64,000 nucleotides of DNA from Runella sp. MFBS21 (GTDB taxonomy: Bacteria > Bacteroidota > Bacteroidia > Cytophagales > Spirosomataceae): assembly GCF_029433105.1 (NCBI RefSeq), contig NZ_JARNTW010000001.1, positions 682,001 to 746,000 on the forward strand, in the 5' to 3' direction. Below are positions 52,511 to 62,928 of this stretch, one piece after another. Below the pieces are notes generated by a model. It was not told the origin of the DNA, did no database searches, and was given only the letters and a program-made list of their open reading frames with translations. The position numbers and the translations under genes are program-made. Numbering within the stretch: the stretch's first letter is position 1; every line of letters starts with the position of its first letter.

Positions 52511-55500
52511 ATGAAATTGAACAATTACTTTCTTGCTTTTTTGCGTAGTTTAGGATGTCTTCTTTTTCCTTTAGCCGTTTTGGGGCAAATCAACATCACT
52601 TTCCCTACTAGTAGAATTGTATTTCAGCGTGATAATGGAGGCAACGGTACCATTTTTGTCACAGGACAATATTCTCAAAACATAGATAGAGTAGAAGTCA
52701 GGGTGGTACCAATGAACTCTGGGCAAGGCGAACAAACCGACTGGCGGGTGCTTCAAAATGCTCCTCAAGGTGGTTTCTATTCTGGTAAGATTCAGGTGAG
52801 AGGGGGATGGTATGAATTACAAGTACGTGGAATATTCAATAACAATGTGATCAGTACTGCCGAACTCCAAAGGGTAGGTGTGGGAGAAGTGTTTTTGGTG
52901 GCAGGGCAATCCAATGCCCAAGGGTTTTATAACTACGGTGCCCCTGGTACTGGCGACGACCGCGTCAACTGTGTTAGTTATCGTAACGTAACCAATCAAA
53001 ATAACAGTTTTCCTCAGCCCAATTTTGTAAGAATGGGTGACAATAGCGACATTGGCCCTAGAGGACTTTCTGCATGGTGTTGGGGGCGATTAGGGGATAT
53101 GTTGGCAAGCCGACTAAATGTCCCTATTTTGTTTTATAATGCTGCTTGGGAAGGAACAGCCTCCAAAAACTGGAGTGAAACCGTAGATGGTGGAATCACT
53201 AATAGCATTTATGTGAATGATTCTTACCCCATAGGTCAGCCTTATGGAAACCTTCGGATGGCGCTCAACTATTATGCAAGTACTACAGGACTTAGAGCTG
53301 TACTCTGGCATCAAGGAGAGGCTGATAATCAGCTCAATACTTCTGCAGGAACCTATCGGGACAACCTTCAAAATGTAATCAGAAAATCTCGTCAGCATTT
53401 TGGTAGGGATATCGGCTGGGTGATTTCTAGAGTATCCTATTATAATTCAAAAGGAAGTAATCAAGAAGTTATCAATGGACAAAATGAATTAGTGACAAAT
53501 ACTCATGCAGTGTTTTTTGGCCCTAATACTGACGGAATACAAGTCCCTCGCCCCGATGGGTTTCATTTTCAAAATCAAGGATTATCAGATTTAGCCAATG
53601 CTTGGAGCAACTCTTTAGATGATAATTTTTTTAATTCATGTTTTCCCCAAACAGGAAATTATCCTAGTTTTTCGGTAAGTTGTGTGAGTGGCAATCAGCT
53701 CAATATCAATGTTCAGGGTGTTTTTACTTCAGTACAATGGAACAATGGAGCACAAGGGTCATCGGTCAATTTTGGGCCGGGTAATTATCAGGCTACCATA
53801 CGCGATGGGGCTGGGAATGTATATTTTACGCCCCAAATCAATGTCCCCAATGATATCCAAAGCGCGGCTGTAAATATCCAAGTAGATGGCAAACTACCAC
53901 TTTGTCAAGGTAGTAGTGTGACTCTTATTTCTAGCAATCCATCTAATAATCAATGGAATACTGGGTCTACCAATCAACGCTTAGAAGTGAACTCTTCGGG
54001 GACTTATACTGTCTCTACCAAAAACTTATATGGATGCTCCGCACAAGCGAGTATTACGGTTACTTCTTTTACAGGTGCTCCCCCCGCAAAACCTACTATT
54101 TCGCCTTCGGGGGCAACTACTTTTTGTCAAGGGGGGGAAGTCACGCTCACTGCCACCGAAGCTGCTGAATACCGTTGGTCTACTGGAGATAGAGGTCGGA
54201 ATGTGGTGGCACGAAACACTGGAAACTATGAAGTAAGGGTCTTAGATGCGCAAGGTTGTATTTCGGAGCCTACAAGCCTGAGCGTACAGGTTAATAGTCC
54301 GCCAGCGGCACCTACTATTACAGCTTCAGGAATAACTACTTTTTGTGAAGGTGGGAAAGTAGTACTTTCTTCCAATTATAATTCTGGTAATATCTGGAGT
54401 AATGGTTCACAAGCAAAAGATGTTGAAATCAGCAGTTCGGGTACTTACAATGTGCGCTTTAGAGATGGTAATGGCTGTGATGGGATTTCAAATAATATTA
54501 CTGTTACGGTAAATCCTCTACCGAGTGCCCCTGTCATCACGCGCGAACGGCCTACTACTTTTTGCGAAGGTGACTACACTGTTTTGGCTTCTAGTAGTTC
54601 TGCGATTTATAATTGGAATAATGGCGAAAAATCAAGACGCCTCACCATCTCCAAACCAGGAGATTTTTCGCTTTCAGTAACTGACGCCAATGGTTGTACT
54701 TCGGCTGCCTCTGAGGTAGTCAATGTCAAAGTGAATCCATTGCCAGCAGCACCTACTATTACAGTTGACCGAAACCCAGTGATTTGTGAAAATGAAGTTG
54801 TAACCCTTACTTCTTCTGAGCAGTCAGGTTATATTTGGAGTAATGGCCAAAATACTCGAAGTGTTACGGTCAATATCAGTAGTCAGTATTCGGTCAGAAC
54901 GGTGGATGCTAACCAATGTCAGTCATTGCCTTCCAATATAATCTCATTAAGAGTCAACCCCCTTCCTGCCAAACCAATCATCACAGCGCAAGGCCCTACT
55001 ACCTTTTGTGATGGGGGGCAGGTGACATTGTCTACAAATTATGATAGAGGAATCAACTGGAGTAGTTTTCAGACTACCCAAAGTATAGTAGCTACCAAAG
55101 GAGGGAATTATAATGTAAGCTACGTTGATGATAACGGTTGTCGGTCGGTTTCGGATGCGTTTGTGGTGACAGTCCACCCTTTGCCTGCGGCACCTACTAT
55201 AGTCAACGAAAAGCCTACTACCTTCTGTATGTTTGATAATACTGTGCTTACCGTCACATCGCCTGGCGATGTGTTTAATTGGAGCAACGGAGGACGGGGA
55301 AGAAGTATCACGGTGTTTTCGGCGGGGCAGGTAAGTGCTACCGTTTTCGAACCTCGGACAGGCTGCACCTCACCTGCTTCACAATCGGTACAAATTGTAG
55401 TCAATCCAATTCCCGATCGTCCTACTATCACTGCTACAGGCCCTACCGCTATTTGTGCCGATAAGACTGTTACTCTTACAGCTACTGATGCTAGTGCTTA

Positions 55501-56341
55501 TCAGTGGTCAAATCAAGGCAATACCAAGAGTATATCTGTCAATGTACAGGGAAATTATACGGTAGTGGTACGCAATCAATTTGGCTGTGCTTCTGCCGCT
55601 TCTGAACCTATTTTTATCAAAGTAAATCCTTTGCCCAACGCGCCCACGGTGATAGCTGAGAGTCGAACTACTTTTTGTGACGGTGACCAAGTGGCATTGC
55701 GGGTGGATTCTCCTCTGCAAGTAATCTGGAATACAAGCGAAGAAGTATCGCGGATTATTGCCAAGCAGTCGGGCAATTATGCCGCTAGGCTTAGGGATGA
55801 AATTGGTTGTCAATCACCTTTTTCTAGCTCGGTAAGGGTAGATGTAAAGGCCTTACCAGCCACGCCTGTCATTGCCAAAGTAGGTGTGTATAGTCTCCAA
55901 GTAGATAATATCACTCCCACAGCTACTTATACATGGAAAGTAAACAACCAGAATATTGGAGATACACAGCCTTATCTCAAAACAGGGCAAGTGGGTAGCT
56001 ATACGGTTTTTTCGTCGGTTCAGCATAGCTCTACCTTGACTTGTGTTTCCAAAATATCCACTGCTTATGCGTTTGAGATTGATGCCTCAAGTACTGGATT
56101 GGGTGTTTATCCTAATCCTTCCTTTGATGGTAAAGTGATTGTGGAGACGCTCGAAAATTTGAAAGATGCTACGGTGGTGGTATATGATGTGACTGGAAAA
56201 GTAGTAAGTACGGCAGAACTTCCTTCTCTTAATACACAAGTACAATTTGATTTTAGGAATTTAGCCATCGGAACCTACTATTTGCAGGTTTTGTCCAAAG
56301 AATTTAAGCAAACCAAAAAGATTGTTATTAGTAAACCATGA
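52511..56341 (+). CDS. Secreted sialate-O-acetylesterase-like protein with Ig-like repeats and T9SS sorting domain
   Basis: This 1276-residue protein has a signal peptide, a SASA/SGNH hydrolase domain at about 30-375 (nucleophile Ser in LVAGQSNAQG at about 132, LWHQGEADN at about 265, catalytic Asp-His in DGFHFQNQG at about 350), about nine repeats of about 80 residues at about 450-1115, and a type A C-terminal sorting domain at about 1190-1276 (LGVYPNPSFDGKVIV). The repeats share T-T-F-C-x-G-G and a later GC, indicating one disulfide each. The likely action is deacetylation of a glycan at the cell surface. The stop overlaps aroE. Confidence 0.9.
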   Translation: MKLNNYFLAFLRSLGCLLFPLAVLGQINITFPTSRIVFQRDNGGNGTIFVTGQYSQNIDRVEVRVVPMNSGQGEQTDWRVLQNAPQGGFYSGKIQVRGGWYELQVRGIFNNNVISTAELQRVGVGEVFLVAGQSNAQGFYNYGAPGTGDDRVNCVSYRNVTNQNNSFPQPNFVRMGDNSDIGPRGLSAWCWGRLGDMLASRLNVPILFYNAAWEGTASKNWSETVDGGITNSIYVNDSYPIGQPYGNLRMALNYYASTTGLRAVLWHQGEADNQLNTSAGTYRDNLQNVIRKSRQHFGRDIGWVISRVSYYNSKGSNQEVINGQNELVTNTHAVFFGPNTDGIQVPRPDGFHFQNQGLSDLANAWSNSLDDNFFNSCFPQTGNYPSFSVSCVSGNQLNINVQGVFTSVQWNNGAQGSSVNFGPGNYQATIRDGAGNVYFTPQINVPNDIQSAAVNIQVDGKLPLCQGSSVTLISSNPSNNQWNTGSTNQRLEVNSSGTYTVSTKNLYGCSAQASITVTSFTGAPPAKPTISPSGATTFCQGGEVTLTATEAAEYRWSTGDRGRNVVARNTGNYEVRVLDAQGCISEPTSLSVQVNSPPAAPTITASGITTFCEGGKVVLSSNYNSGNIWSNGSQAKDVEISSSGTYNVRFRDGNGCDGISNNITVTVNPLPSAPVITRERPTTFCEGDYTVLASSSSAIYNWNNGEKSRRLTISKPGDFSLSVTDANGCTSAASEVVNVKVNPLPAAPTITVDRNPVICENEVVTLTSSEQSGYIWSNGQNTRSVTVNISSQYSVRTVDANQCQSLPSNIISLRVNPLPAKPIITAQGPTTFCDGGQVTLSTNYDRGINWSSFQTTQSIVATKGGNYNVSYVDDNGCRSVSDAFVVTVHPLPAAPTIVNEKPTTFCMFDNTVLTVTSPGDVFNWSNGGRGRSITVFSAGQVSATVFEPRTGCTSPASQSVQIVVNPIPDRPTITATGPTAICADKTVTLTATDASAYQWSNQGNTKSISVNVQGNYTVVVRNQFGCASAASEPIFIKVNPLPNAPTVIAESRTTFCDGDQVALRVDSPLQVIWNTSEEVSRIIAKQSGNYAARLRDEIGCQSPFSSSVRVDVKALPATPVIAKVGVYSLQVDNITPTATYTWKVNNQNIGDTQPYLKTGQVGSYTVFSSVQHSSTLTCVSKISTAYAFEIDASSTGLGVYPNPSFDGKVIVETLENLKDATVVVYDVTGKVVSTAELPSLNTQVQFDFRNLAIGTYYLQVLSKEFKQTKKIVISKP

Positions 56342-57090
56342 GATTATTTGCCCTGATAGGTTATCCTTTGACCCATTCGTTTTCTAAAAAATATTTTACC
56401 GAAAAATTTGAAAAAGAAGGTATTGCCGAGAGCAAATATGAGCTACTTGAATTGCCAGACTATCATAATTTTCCAGCACTTATTGCAGCTCATCCTACTT
56501 TAGTGGGCTTGAATGTGACGATTCCTCACAAACAAAATGTGATACCATTTTTGGACGAATTAGATGAGGCTTCGGCGGCGCGGATTGGAGCCGTAAACAC
56601 TATCAAAATCTTGCTCGATGGCCGACTGAAAGGATTTAACACCGATTATTATGGTTTTAGGCTTTCTTTGGAACAATGGCTTGCAGGATTGCAGCTCCAA
56701 GCAGCATCTCTAAAGGCGTTGGTATTGGGCAATGGCGGCGCAGCCAAAGCTGTTTTGACCGCTTTGACAGATGTGGGGATTGAGTATCAAATTGTATCTC
56801 GCCAACCAGCAAGAACAACGCTAGGATATGACCAACTTACGCCCGAAATAATGGCGACTTATCGTCTCATTATCAATACTTCGCCTGTAGGGACTTATCC
56901 GAAAGTAGATGAGTGCCCTGCTATTCCGTATCAATATGTAGGGGAAAATCATCTTTTGTATGATTTGGTATATAACCCCGCTGAGACGCTTTTTTTGCAA
57001 AAAGGAAAACAAAACGGCGCACACACTCACAATGGTTTGCCCATGCTACATCTGCAAGCTGAAAAGGCTTGGGAAATTTGGAATGAATGA
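56338..57090 (+). CDS. aroE: Shikimate dehydrogenase
   Basis: AroE reduces 3-dehydroshikimate with NADPH in aromatic amino acid synthesis. The 250-residue enzyme has the substrate-binding start GYPLTHSFSKKYF, VTIPHKQNVIPFL with the catalytic Lys, NTDYYGF, the cofactor loop LGNGGAAKAV and NGLPMLHLQAEKAWEIW near the end. Its start overlaps the preceding surface-protein stop by 4 nt (ATGA), so the two are probably co-translated despite unrelated roles. Confidence 0.96.
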   Translation: MRLFALIGYPLTHSFSKKYFTEKFEKEGIAESKYELLELPDYHNFPALIAAHPTLVGLNVTIPHKQNVIPFLDELDEASAARIGAVNTIKILLDGRLKGFNTDYYGFRLSLEQWLAGLQLQAASLKALVLGNGGAAKAVLTALTDVGIEYQIVSRQPARTTLGYDQLTPEIMATYRLIINTSPVGTYPKVDECPAIPYQYVGENHLLYDLVYNPAETLFLQKGKQNGAHTHNGLPMLHLQAEKAWEIWNE

Positions 57091-57173
57091 GATTTTTCGT
57101 TTTGTTAATAAACTTTCTCGCCAAAAATTGAGCGTAAAACCGTTTCTTTGAGAAGAATTTAACAAAACACTTC

Positions 57174-57962
57174 ATGTTAGGTCGTCGCAAATTTTTACAT
57201 CTTTCGATGGGCTTGTTGGCTTTTGGATGTCAACGGCCTGCCCAATCTTTCTCCAAACTCCGTTTTGCGGTGGCTTCAGATGGGCATTATGGCCAACCCA
57301 AAACAGATTATAAATCTTTTTATGAAGCAATAATATCGAATCTCCAAAAAGAACGCCTCGAACGAGGACTTGATTTTGTGGTTTTCAACGGAGATTTGTT
57401 TCATGATGATGTAAAATTTTTGCCAGAAGTCAAGCAAGCACTTGACCGGCTCGGATTTTCCTACTACGTGACCCGTGGCAATCACGACCACGTTACGCCT
57501 GAGCAGTGGGAAAATACGTGGGGATATGGCCTTAATCACTCAGTAGAAATCGGTAAAAATGCCATCATTTTGGCCGATACTTCTAACGAAAAAGGCGAAT
57601 ATCTATGCCCTAATATTGAGTGGATAGATAAGGAATTAGCGCGTTTTTCGAAGAAAGAAAAGGTATTTTTATTCATGCATATTCCCGCCAAGATGTGGTC
57701 AGAACATGGTACTACTTGCCCCCAACTCGAAACTACTATTGCCAAATATCCTAATTTAAGAGCGATGTTTCATGGACACGACCATGCCATCGACAGCGGA
57801 AAATCAACTTCCAAACCTGCTTTTTTTGATGGACATTTTGGTGGTAGTTGGGGGGTAGATTATCGTGGCTATCGGGTGGTAGAGGCCCAAAAAGACGGAA
57901 AATGCTACACCTATCAGTTTAACCCTGTGACTCAAAACAAAGTAAATGAGCAGGTATTTTAA
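57174..57962 (+). CDS. Secreted calcineurin-like metallophosphoesterase
   Basis: This 262-residue protein starts MLGRRKFLHLSMGLLAFGCQ, a twin-arginine and lipobox-like (FGC) export signal. The metal motifs are ASDGHYG, NGDLFHDD, TRGNHDH, HIPAKM and FHGHDHA, in order, matching a two-metal phosphoesterase. It lies 83 nt after aroE on the same strand. The substrate is not evident; typical relatives cleave phosphodiesters or nucleotides in the periplasm. Confidence 0.88.
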   Translation: MLGRRKFLHLSMGLLAFGCQRPAQSFSKLRFAVASDGHYGQPKTDYKSFYEAIISNLQKERLERGLDFVVFNGDLFHDDVKFLPEVKQALDRLGFSYYVTRGNHDHVTPEQWENTWGYGLNHSVEIGKNAIILADTSNEKGEYLCPNIEWIDKELARFSKKEKVFLFMHIPAKMWSEHGTTCPQLETTIAKYPNLRAMFHGHDHAIDSGKSTSKPAFFDGHFGGSWGVDYRGYRVVEAQKDGKCYTYQFNPVTQNKVNEQVF

Positions 57963-58086
57963 TAAATTCTCGAAACAATGCGTTAGAGTAGTATGTTATA
58001 TATACGTTCGTCGTAATTTTGTGATGCGATAGAGTAACCCATTTTATATTATATTCATCTAGAACGCGCAATCCTGCTCTCACGGC

Positions 58087-59313
58087 ATGAAGACCTTCCA
58101 TATTCCCTCATTTTATCGAAGCCATATCATTGGTCCTATCAAAGAGTTACGTCGGAAAAACGATAAACTCAAACGCGATTTTTCGCCGACCGTACTTGAT
58201 TTTGGACCTGTCAAGTTTCTGATTGCACGCCATTTTGGATTTTGCTATGGGGTCGAAAATGCCATTGAAATTGCTTACAAAGCCATTGCCGAAAATCCTG
58301 GCAAACGTATTTTTTTGTTGAGCGAAATGATCCACAATCCTGATGTAAATCGCGACTTACATGAAAAAGGAATTCGTTTTTTGATGGAAACTACGGGTCG
58401 GCAGATTATTCCTTGGGAAGAACTCAAACCCGACGATGTGGTGATTGTTCCTGCTTTTGGAACTACCATTGAGATTCAAAATCGCCTACAACTGCTTGGG
58501 ATTGATGCTTATCAGTATGATACTACTTGCCCTTTTGTAGAAAAAGTGTGGAACAGAGCTGCGCAAATTGGGCAAAAAAACTATACGATTGTCGTACACG
58601 GCAAACCGTTACATGAAGAGACACGCGCGACTTTTTCGCATAGTAAAGAAAATGCCCCTACCGTAGTAGTAAAAAATATGAAGCAAGCGGAGCGCTTGGC
58701 GCGGTACATTGTAGGCGAAGGACAAAAAGAAGAGTTTTATGAAGAATTTAGCGGACAGTATTCGGTAGGTTTTGATCCGGAGCAAGATTTGCAGCGTGTT
58801 GGGGTAGTGAATCAAACCACAATGCTAGCTTCTGATACACAGGGAATAGCAGATTATCTAAAAGGGGTAATGATTAAACATTACCAATTGGCACCTCATG
58901 AAGTAGAAGACCGCTTTGCCAATACGCGTGATACACTTTGCTATGCTACCAACGATAACCAAGACGCTACGTATGCATTACTTCAACATAAAGCCGATTT
59001 TGTGCTGGTGGCGGGTGGTTACAACAGTTCCAATACCTCTCATATTGTAGAGCTTTGTGAACAAAAACTCCCTACGTATTTTATCGAATCAGCTATTAAA
59101 ATACTAGACCGAAATATCATCAAACATTACAATCTGCATCGAAAAAAAGAAGAAGTCACCGAAAACTTTATCCCTCAGAAAGACCAAGTGACTATCATGC
59201 TTACGTGTGGGGCTTCTTGTCCTGATGCTATCATTGAAGGCGTTTTGACGCGGATGCTTTCTTTCTTTCCCGATGCCAAACCCATTGACGAGGTGGTGAA
59301 TGCCTTATCCTAA
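58087..59313 (+). CDS. ispH: 4-hydroxy-3-methylbut-2-enyl diphosphate reductase
   Basis: IspH makes isopentenyl and dimethylallyl diphosphate in the methylerythritol phosphate pathway. The 408 residues are longer than in E. coli (about 316) but typical of the long form. The three iron-sulfur ligands are C53 (FGFCYGVENAI), C148 (TTCPFVEKVW) and C285 (TLCYATNDNQ). It stands alone. A possible -7 element TAATTTTG lies at 58015-58022, without a good -33. Confidence 0.96.
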   Translation: MKTFHIPSFYRSHIIGPIKELRRKNDKLKRDFSPTVLDFGPVKFLIARHFGFCYGVENAIEIAYKAIAENPGKRIFLLSEMIHNPDVNRDLHEKGIRFLMETTGRQIIPWEELKPDDVVIVPAFGTTIEIQNRLQLLGIDAYQYDTTCPFVEKVWNRAAQIGQKNYTIVVHGKPLHEETRATFSHSKENAPTVVVKNMKQAERLARYIVGEGQKEEFYEEFSGQYSVGFDPEQDLQRVGVVNQTTMLASDTQGIADYLKGVMIKHYQLAPHEVEDRFANTRDTLCYATNDNQDATYALLQHKADFVLVAGGYNSSNTSHIVELCEQKLPTYFIESAIKILDRNIIKHYNLHRKKEEVTENFIPQKDQVTIMLTCGASCPDAIIEGVLTRMLSFFPDAKPIDEVVNALS

Positions 59314-59328
59314 TTATGGCCGTCTGTA

Positions 59329-59439
59329 GATATGTTGCATGCAACGTATCTGTTTTTTACCATGTGGAATACGTTTCATGTGTGGGATATTGCATGCGTG
59401 GAGACGTTGCATACGTGGAGACGTTGCATGCAACGTCTC
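59329..59439. repeat. Intergenic palindrome cluster with GTTGCATGCAAC core
   Basis: A 22-bp palindrome at 59418-59439 (GAGAC-GTTGCATGCAAC-GTCTC) and a near-perfect one at 59329-59350 share the 12-bp core. Between them lie degraded copies (TTGCATGCGTGGAGACGTTG). This fills the gap between ispH and the GDP-L-fucose synthase gene and may act as a bidirectional hairpin for both. Confidence 0.8.
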
Positions 59440-60380
59440 TACACCGAATATTCCGTCATTTTTGACAAGAAATCTTGATAGGTAATTTTGATGCCTTCTT
59501 CAAGACTGTATTTGTGCTTCCACCCCATTTCATGCAAACGCGATACATCCATGAGCTTGCGAGGAGTACCGTCGGGTTTATCGGTATTCCAGTGGATTTG
59601 TCCTTCATATCCTACGGTTTCTTTGATGAGCTCGGCTAGGCTTTTGATAGAAATGTCTTCACCTACTCCAATGTTGACAAACTGCTCGCCGTCGTAGTTT
59701 TTCATGAGATAAACACAAGCATCCGCCAAATCATCGGCATGGAGAAACTCGCGCAGAGGTGAGCCTGTACCCCAAAGTTCTACAAAAGGCTTTCCTTCGA
59801 TTTTGGCCTCATGAAATTTCCGGATCATTGCCGGCAAAACGTGCGAATTATTGAGGTCATAGTTGTCGTTGGGGCCATAGAGATTGGTGGGCATTACCGA
59901 TATAAAATGGCAGCCATATTGTTTACGATAAGACTCACACATTTTGATGCCCGTGATTTTGGCAATAGCGTAAGGCTCGTTGGTATATTCTAAAGGGCCA
60001 GTTAGTAGATAGTCTTCTTTAAGGGGTTGAGGTGCCATTTTGGGATAAATGCAAGAAGAACCCAAAAACATCAATTTTTTGGTGTCGGTGGCATATGCAT
60101 TATGAATGACATTGTTTTGGATTTGGAGGTTATCGTACAAAAACTCCGCTCGATAGATATTGTTGGCCATGATACCGCCCACTTTAGCTGCCGCTAAAAA
60201 TACATATTCAGGACGCTCCGCTTCAAAAAAATCAGTGACCGCTTGCTGATTTCGCAAATCTAGCTCACGTGAAGTACGAACGATGATATTTTCATACCCT
60301 TCCGACTGCAATCGGCGTACAAGTGCTGAGCCAACCATGCCCCGATGACCAGCTACGTATATTTTAGCATTTTTTTCCAT
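59439..60380 (-). CDS. fcl: GDP-L-fucose synthase
   Basis: This epimerase/reductase makes GDP-L-fucose from GDP-4-keto-6-deoxy-mannose. The 313 residues fit. It has the NADP motif [16 protein letters not shown], the SSCIYP block and the catalytic Tyr-x-x-x-Lys in [13 protein letters not shown]. No gmd gene is adjacent, so the precursor enzyme lies elsewhere. GDP-fucose would feed surface glycans of the kind suggested by the glycosyltransferases in this window. Confidence 0.95.
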   Translation of the reverse strand: MEKNAKIYVAGHRGMVGSALVRRLQSEGYENIIVRTSRELDLRNQQAVTDFFEAERPEYVFLAAAKVGGIMANNIYRAEFLYDNLQIQNNVIHNAYATDTKKLMFLGSSCIYPKMAPQPLKEDYLLTGPLEYTNEPYAIAKITGIKMCESYRKQYGCHFISVMPTNLYGPNDNYDLNNSHVLPAMIRKFHEAKIEGKPFVELWGTGSPLREFLHADDLADACVYLMKNYDGEQFVNIGVGEDISIKSLAELIKETVGYEGQIHWNTDKPDGTPRKLMDVSRLHEMGWKHKYSLEEGIKITYQDFLSKMTEYSV

Positions 60381-60429
60381 AACGCAAATTTAACCCAAAT
60401 GAGGCAGCTTTCCGAAGCAAAAACACATT

Positions 60430-61200
60430 TTAAACTTCAAACCACGTGCGAAATTGGGCTGCCTTATCTTTGCTAATAACAATCTCTTCTTTAACAGGGA
60501 TGATAAGGGTGAGTTCAATTTTTCCCATATAATGAGTTCGATAGCTTTCAATGGCATCTTTTCGCACGATATATTGACGATTGGCTCTAATAAATTGTGC
60601 AGGATCAAGCATATCTTCTACTTCATCCAATGAAGCATAGTCTGTAATAAGTCGTTGATTATCAGTAGTAACTAGCCATATCACTTCTTCTCTTACAAAA
60701 TAAGCGATGCGAGTGTCGGCGACGGCTACTACTGCACGCTGATGATGGGCCGTAAAGCGATGTTTGTATTGCCGAATATTACGGTTTTCTAAATCATGAA
60801 GTAAATTTCGTAATTGCTCCGAAAAAAGGTCAGTAGGAGAATTTTGTTGCCAACGACTAAGTTTTTCGAAAGCGCATTTAAGGTCGTTTTTATCAATAGG
60901 TTTTAGCAAATAATCAATGCTATTGAGCTTAAAGGCTCGTATGGCGTATTCGTCGTAGGCGGTGGTAAAAATGATAGGGCATGAAAGGTTTAATTCTTGG
61001 AAAATATCGAAGCTCACACCATCCGCAAGTTGAATATCAGATAAAATAAGGTCAGGCTCAGGGTGTTTCTTAAACCAAGAGAGGGTAGTTTCGATGCTTG
61101 CCAAAGGGCCTTGGATGATGGCTTGTGGAAGAAGCTGCTGTACAAGCTTCTCAAGATTTTTGGCTACAAGTGGCTCGTCTTCAAGAATTAAAATGGTCAT
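60430..61200 (-). CDS. LytTR-family response regulator
   Basis: This 256-residue protein has a receiver domain (LEDEP pocket, D55 in LILSDIQLADG, Lys in LLKPIDKNDL) and a LytTR domain (FVREEVIWLVTTDNQRLITD, QFIRANRQYIVRKDA). It is 12 nt downstream of a LytS-like kinase. No LytTR-type 21-bp repeats were seen near it. Confidence 0.94.
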   Translation of the reverse strand: MTILILEDEPLVAKNLEKLVQQLLPQAIIQGPLASIETTLSWFKKHPEPDLILSDIQLADGVSFDIFQELNLSCPIIFTTAYDEYAIRAFKLNSIDYLLKPIDKNDLKCAFEKLSRWQQNSPTDLFSEQLRNLLHDLENRNIRQYKHRFTAHHQRAVVAVADTRIAYFVREEVIWLVTTDNQRLITDYASLDEVEDMLDPAQFIRANRQYIVRKDAIESYRTHYMGKIELTLIIPVKEEIVISKDKAAQFRTWFEV

Positions 61201-61212
61201 AGTATGGCGGAA

Positions 61213-62247
61213 TTATTGGCTAATAAGTGGTACATAAGCCACAAACTTGCCATTATATTCGATAGTCTTAAAAGGAGTATCAATCAAAAAACTGTATAGG
61301 GTTTTGAGATTTTGTAAACCTTGTCGGTTAGAAGTTTCGACCTGTTTTTTTGGTTGGAAATTGTTTTCGACTTTCAAAAAAGTATCATCTGAACAAATGT
61401 GAATATGGAGTGGTCGCTCTTGGCTTATGATATTATGTTTGAGCGCATTTTCAATCAAAATTTGCAGCGTTACGGGAGCTATTTTTTTGTCGAGGCTCTC
61501 CTCTGGAATGTGAAAGTCAATTGTTAGATGATTTTCAAAGCGAGTATGCAGCAAAAAAACGTAGTTTTTGATGAAGTCAAGTTCGGTATATAGCGGTACT
61601 AGACCTTTGTCTTTGTGCTGTAAAACATATCTAAATACTTTGGAAAGTTGCTGTAAAAACTGCCGAGCCAATTCAGGATTTTCTTGAATAAGGCTATCTA
61701 AAGAGGTAAGGCTATTGAACAAAAAATGGGGATTGAGCTGATTCTTTAAATTGTCAAATTGAACCTGTGCTTTTTCTTTTTCGAGGTGAATGGCACGTGT
61801 GGCATTTTCGCGCCATTTATGAAACAAATAATCTGAAAGATGTAACACATTGATAAGGACTACAACCAAAAATTGGGCAAAATAACCCGCCATTTTGGCT
61901 AAATCGGTGTATTGTTGTGCAATGATACCGCTCGTAGGGAAAATACTGATGGCCCAGTTGATACTTAATTGGGAAATGACCAGTACAAAAATAAAAGTAA
62001 GCAATACTTGAGGAATCATACGGGCAATAATTCCGCGCTCATACGGAAAAAAGGTATCAAACAATCGATGTATTTTGCTAAAAACCACCCATGAAAGCGT
62101 CATTACGGTTCCTGAAACCGAGGCAAAGAAAAGATTGGAGCGCCAAGGAATCCGGAAAACATACCACCGCATTACAAAAGAACATACAATAAGTACGATA
62201 ATGACTATGGTAAAAATGCGAGCTTTTGAGCGCAATAACTTTTGCAT
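61213..62247 (-). CDS. LytS-type sensor histidine kinase
   Basis: This 344-residue kinase has four or so membrane helices in residues 12-140 and the phospho-acceptor motif QLNPHFLFNSLTSLDS. The ATPase part has LQILIENALKHN and RQGLQNLKTLYSF. No extracellular sensor domain is seen. It is paired with the LytTR regulator directly downstream. The signal is unknown. Confidence 0.93.
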   Translation of the reverse strand: MQKLLRSKARIFTIVIIVLIVCSFVMRWYVFRIPWRSNLFFASVSGTVMTLSWVVFSKIHRLFDTFFPYERGIIARMIPQVLLTFIFVLVISQLSINWAISIFPTSGIIAQQYTDLAKMAGYFAQFLVVVLINVLHLSDYLFHKWRENATRAIHLEKEKAQVQFDNLKNQLNPHFLFNSLTSLDSLIQENPELARQFLQQLSKVFRYVLQHKDKGLVPLYTELDFIKNYVFLLHTRFENHLTIDFHIPEESLDKKIAPVTLQILIENALKHNIISQERPLHIHICSDDTFLKVENNFQPKKQVETSNRQGLQNLKTLYSFLIDTPFKTIEYNGKFVAYVPLISQ

Positions 62248-62403
62248 GTGATTTTTTTGTCAAAACAATAAAGTTGGTCAATAAATGCCAATTTTTTAAA
62301 TCTAAAACCGTCAAAAACAAAGAGGAAACGGAAATAAAACAACGGGACTATTATCTTTGTGGCAAATAGATTGACTTAAATTATCTTCAAAAAACGACAA
62401 AAA

Positions 62404-62928
62404 ATGGCTCTCATTAAAGCTGTACATGGCATCGCCCCTCAATATGGTTCTCATTGTTGGTTTGCCGACAACGCTACGGTGGTCGGCGAAGTAATCATGG
62501 GGGATTATTGTACGGTATGGTTCAATGCCGTAGTGCGTGGCGATGTCAATACCATTCAGATGGGGGATTATGTAAATATCCAAGATGGGGCGGTGATTCA
62601 CTGTACTTACCAAAAATCTAAAACCATCATCGGCAATCATGTCTCTATCGCCCACAATGCTATCGTGCACGGCTGTACTATTGAAGACAAAGTGCTTGTG
62701 GGTATGGGGGCCATCATCATGGATGGAGCGCATATCGGTACGGGTTCAATTATTGCAGCAGGGGCGGTGATCACGCAGGGAAAAGTGGTGCCTCCGGGTA
62801 CGGTATGGGCGGGCAATCCAGCCAAATATTTGAAAGATGTAACCCCCGATTTGGGTGAAGTATTTATGCGTACTGCCAACAACTACGTTATGTATGCGGG
62901 CTGGTTTAGAGATGAAGAAACTATCTGA
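62404..62928 (+). CDS. Gamma-carbonic anhydrase-like hexapeptide-repeat protein
   Basis: This 174-residue left-handed beta-helix protein shows hexapeptide repeats (TVVGEVIMGDYCTVWFNAVV) and the metal-site histidines in IHCTYQ and VSIAHNAIVHGC. It belongs to the YrdA/PaaY branch, in which carbonic anhydrase activity is variable. TATCTTTG at 62352-62359 is a possible -7 element. The gene converges with the Uma2-family gene, overlapping it by 8 nt. Confidence 0.9.
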   Translation: MALIKAVHGIAPQYGSHCWFADNATVVGEVIMGDYCTVWFNAVVRGDVNTIQMGDYVNIQDGAVIHCTYQKSKTIIGNHVSIAHNAIVHGCTIEDKVLVGMGAIIMDGAHIGTGSIIAAGAVITQGKVVPPGTVWAGNPAKYLKDVTPDLGEVFMRTANNYVMYAGWFRDEETI

